Source: Desulfobacteraceae bacterium UBA2245 (GTDB lineage Bacteria; Desulfobacterota; Desulfobacteria; Desulfobacterales; UBA2245). From it: a stretch of DNA of 64,000 nucleotides. The notes beneath the pieces are model-generated. The model ran no database searches, was not told the DNA's origin, and was given only the letters and a program-made list of their open reading frames with translations. Positions 62,607 to 64,000 of the stretch are shown in pieces (position 1 is the stretch's first letter; each line of letters opens with the position of its first letter). Where the stretch lies: contig DDYB01000013.1 of assembly GCA_002347265.1 (NCBI GenBank), forward strand, positions 203,991 through 267,990, given 5' to 3'. Made by a program: the position numbers and the translations under genes.

Positions 62607-63587
62607 TTATTCGATCTTCAGCAGATCCGGGTTAAACTCTTGCGCCTTTTTCATCATGGTCCAGGCGATCACCAGCATCTTTGCGCTCAGCTTAACCCGC
62701 ATCTTTGTGCGAATGCCTTTCTCTTTTTCCCGGCCTCTGAGTAGATTCTCAAAATAGGTCATGAACCGAGTATTTTTCGAAGAAGCGATCAGACCGGCCT
62801 GATACAGCCCGTAGCGCAGGTCCGACTTTCCCCGTTTGGAGATAACGGCTACAGCGGACTGACTCTTCTTTCCGCTTCGAACGGCATTCAGATCCAGACC
62901 GGCCAGCCTTATTACCTGAGAAGCGTTTTCAAACCGGTTCGGATCGCCGATCGACGCCAGCGCCAGCGCTGAAATGTAGGGACCAAATCCGGGAATGGTC
63001 ATCAACAGTTGGTAATGCTCAAAACCAAGACAGATCTCGTGAATCCTGCGTTCGATCTGATTGATGCGCGCCCGGATCTTTTCCAGATCATCGACCAGTA
63101 TCTCGGCTTCAAGCTCGGCGGACGTCCCCAGGCGGCACCCCACGGAATGCGCCGCTGTTTCCCACACCCCGCGCAGCCGATTGCGTTGTTTCAGACCGCG
63201 GTTTTTACTGGCAACCATCCTGACGAAGGCGTCAAACTTCAGCTCTCGGATTTTAATCGGAGGCAGGCACCATCGCACAATGGCCAGGTTCTCAGCTTCA
63301 GATTTGTTCCAAAACCGGTCCAGCTCGGGAAAGTATTGCGCCACCAGGTTGTTGCGAATTCGAATCCGTTGACCGTGCTCCTGCTTTTTCAGCCGTTTTC
63401 GAAGCAAAAGCAGATTGCGCACGTCTCTGAGGCCTTGCTGTGGAGGATCGTAGAAATGGCATTTACCCTGCGAAATCAAATCCGCCACGTTGGCCGAATC
63501 CTTGGTGTCGTTCTTGTCCCACCGGCCGTCTATAAGAGATCGATTCTTCTTGATGGCGTCGTTGGTCACGTCGGCTATGGAGGGCAT
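62607..63587 (-). CDS. IS110-family transposase, N-terminally truncated
   Basis: A 326-residue reading frame belonging to the IS110/IS1111 family. The N-terminal DEDD (RuvC-like) domain is represented only by its end (SLIDGRWDKNDTKDSANVADLISQGK); the usual first ~100 residues are missing and a stop lies 5 codons upstream of ATG 63587. The C-terminal Transposase_20 domain is complete (LLMTIPGFGPYISALALASIGDP, then GLDLNAVRSGKKSQSAVAVISKRGKSDLR). It is likely inactive. It marks the right flank of the accessory island. Confidence 0.85.
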   Translation of the reverse strand: MPSIADVTNDAIKKNRSLIDGRWDKNDTKDSANVADLISQGKCHFYDPPQQGLRDVRNLLLLRKRLKKQEHGQRIRIRNNLVAQYFPELDRFWNKSEAENLAIVRWCLPPIKIRELKFDAFVRMVASKNRGLKQRNRLRGVWETAAHSVGCRLGTSAELEAEILVDDLEKIRARINQIERRIHEICLGFEHYQLLMTIPGFGPYISALALASIGDPNRFENASQVIRLAGLDLNAVRSGKKSQSAVAVISKRGKSDLRYGLYQAGLIASSKNTRFMTYFENLLRGREKEKGIRTKMRVKLSAKMLVIAWTMMKKAQEFNPDLLKIE

Positions 63588-63671
63588 CTTCAAAGACAAT
63601 CAGGGCGGCTGCAAGGACGAATTTTTAACTCTGATATCCGGGGGGCAGCTTCAATAGCAAGCGGGTGATTT

Positions 63672-64000
63672 TTGAAAAACCCCAGCAAGAAAAACGATCT
63701 ATTCTTTAAGCTTTTGTTCGCTATCAAAAAGACCGATCCGTTGTTGATCGATCGTTTTAAGCGGTTCGAGAGCATCGACAATCAAACCCGTTTCGCTTTG
63801 GATGAGGCCGCTTTGCAAAAGCGATACTGGAGTTTGAAGCTGGCTCAAAACTGTCGCTTTGAACGCGGTTTGGACTTGTTTGCCGGTGTGGGATACTCGG
63901 GGCATATCTATTCCACCTGCTGTGAAAAGGTTGTCGCCATCGAGAGCGACAAAGCGGCATTTGAGTGCCTGGAACGGAACCTGGGAATCCATTCGAATGT
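63672..64000 (+). CDS. S-adenosylmethionine-dependent methyltransferase, 3' truncated by window
   Basis: An open frame from TTG 63672 to the window end encodes at least 109 residues. The region GLDLFAGVGYSGHIYSTCCEKVVAIESD is a clear Rossmann methyltransferase motif I with the following acidic residue, and AAFECLERNLGIHSN continues the fold, in the style of RNA methyltransferases (RsmD/TrmA-like). The preceding ~70 residues (FFKLLFAIKKTDPLLIDRF) are unrecognised. The start has no strong ribosome-binding site, so the true 5' end is uncertain. Confidence 0.7.
   Translation, partial: MKNPSKKNDLFFKLLFAIKKTDPLLIDRFKRFESIDNQTRFALDEAALQKRYWSLKLAQNCRFERGLDLFAGVGYSGHIYSTCCEKVVAIESDKAAFECLERNLGIHSN

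Overview
The window looks like a Desulfobacterota (former Deltaproteobacteria) chromosome, probably near Desulfobacteraceae. This is inferred from gene content and order: a dnaG-rpoD pair, a two-gene SufBC-type Fe-S scaffold, type-IB GTP cyclohydrolase FolE2, system II cytochrome c assembly (ResB/CcsA), short-form phosphatidylserine decarboxylase, and a carbamate kinase/COG2403 cluster. No database search was possible.

Region 1 (1-16.9 kb) is mostly minus-strand housekeeping: NAD(P)HX repair, an aldo/keto reductase, a LOG-like protein, ispD, a long protein ending in an HPr-like domain, sufB/sufC-like genes, RNase P RNA, a zinc-ribbon coiled-coil protein, a Nif3-like protein, a CAT-anticodon tRNA, rpoD, dnaG, and hisA/hisB separated by a lipoprotein gene. 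tRNA-Ala(CGC) closes the block.

Region 2 (17-30.4 kb) starts with a small mobile-type repeat and the wreckage of a copper-transport locus: an HMA-domain gene with an in-frame TAG and a P-type ATPase tail fragment. Then follow a dynamin-like GTPase, a 54-residue Cys-rich protein, YqgE/AlgH, glycerate 2-kinase, a DUF2156 protein, the CcsA/ResB pair, tex, dtd and a PBP4-type carboxypeptidase.

Region 3 (30.4-38 kb) is a long minus-strand run, lon-tsaB-psd-asd-greA-rpoZ-ttcA-like-folE2. Region 4 (38-49.6 kb) carries prepilin peptidase, a metallophosphoesterase, an ornithine-cyclodeaminase-like LOR/SDH protein facing carbamate kinase and a COG2403 GTPase, tcdA-tatD, a zinc-ribbon rhomboid, a YihY/BrkB membrane protein, a tartrate/D-malate-type dehydrogenase and a lipoprotein.

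Region 5 (49.6-64 kb) is an accessory island. A broken integron-type integrase, a cluster of hairpins and a second, inverted copy of the small repeat lie on its left; a truncated IS110-family transposase lies on its right. Between them is one tightly coupled seven-gene plus-strand operon: two unrecognised proteins, a NERD-nuclease/SF1-helicase fusion, a DrmA-like helicase, a DrmB-like DUF1998 protein, a DNA cytosine-5 methyltransferase and an endonuclease-III-like glycosylase. I read this as a DISARM class-2-like anti-phage system without a visible DrmC phospholipase-D nuclease, in which a NERD-helicase may supply nuclease activity and a base-excision glycosylase may protect the host from 5-methylcytosine deamination. 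This is the most interesting content of the window.
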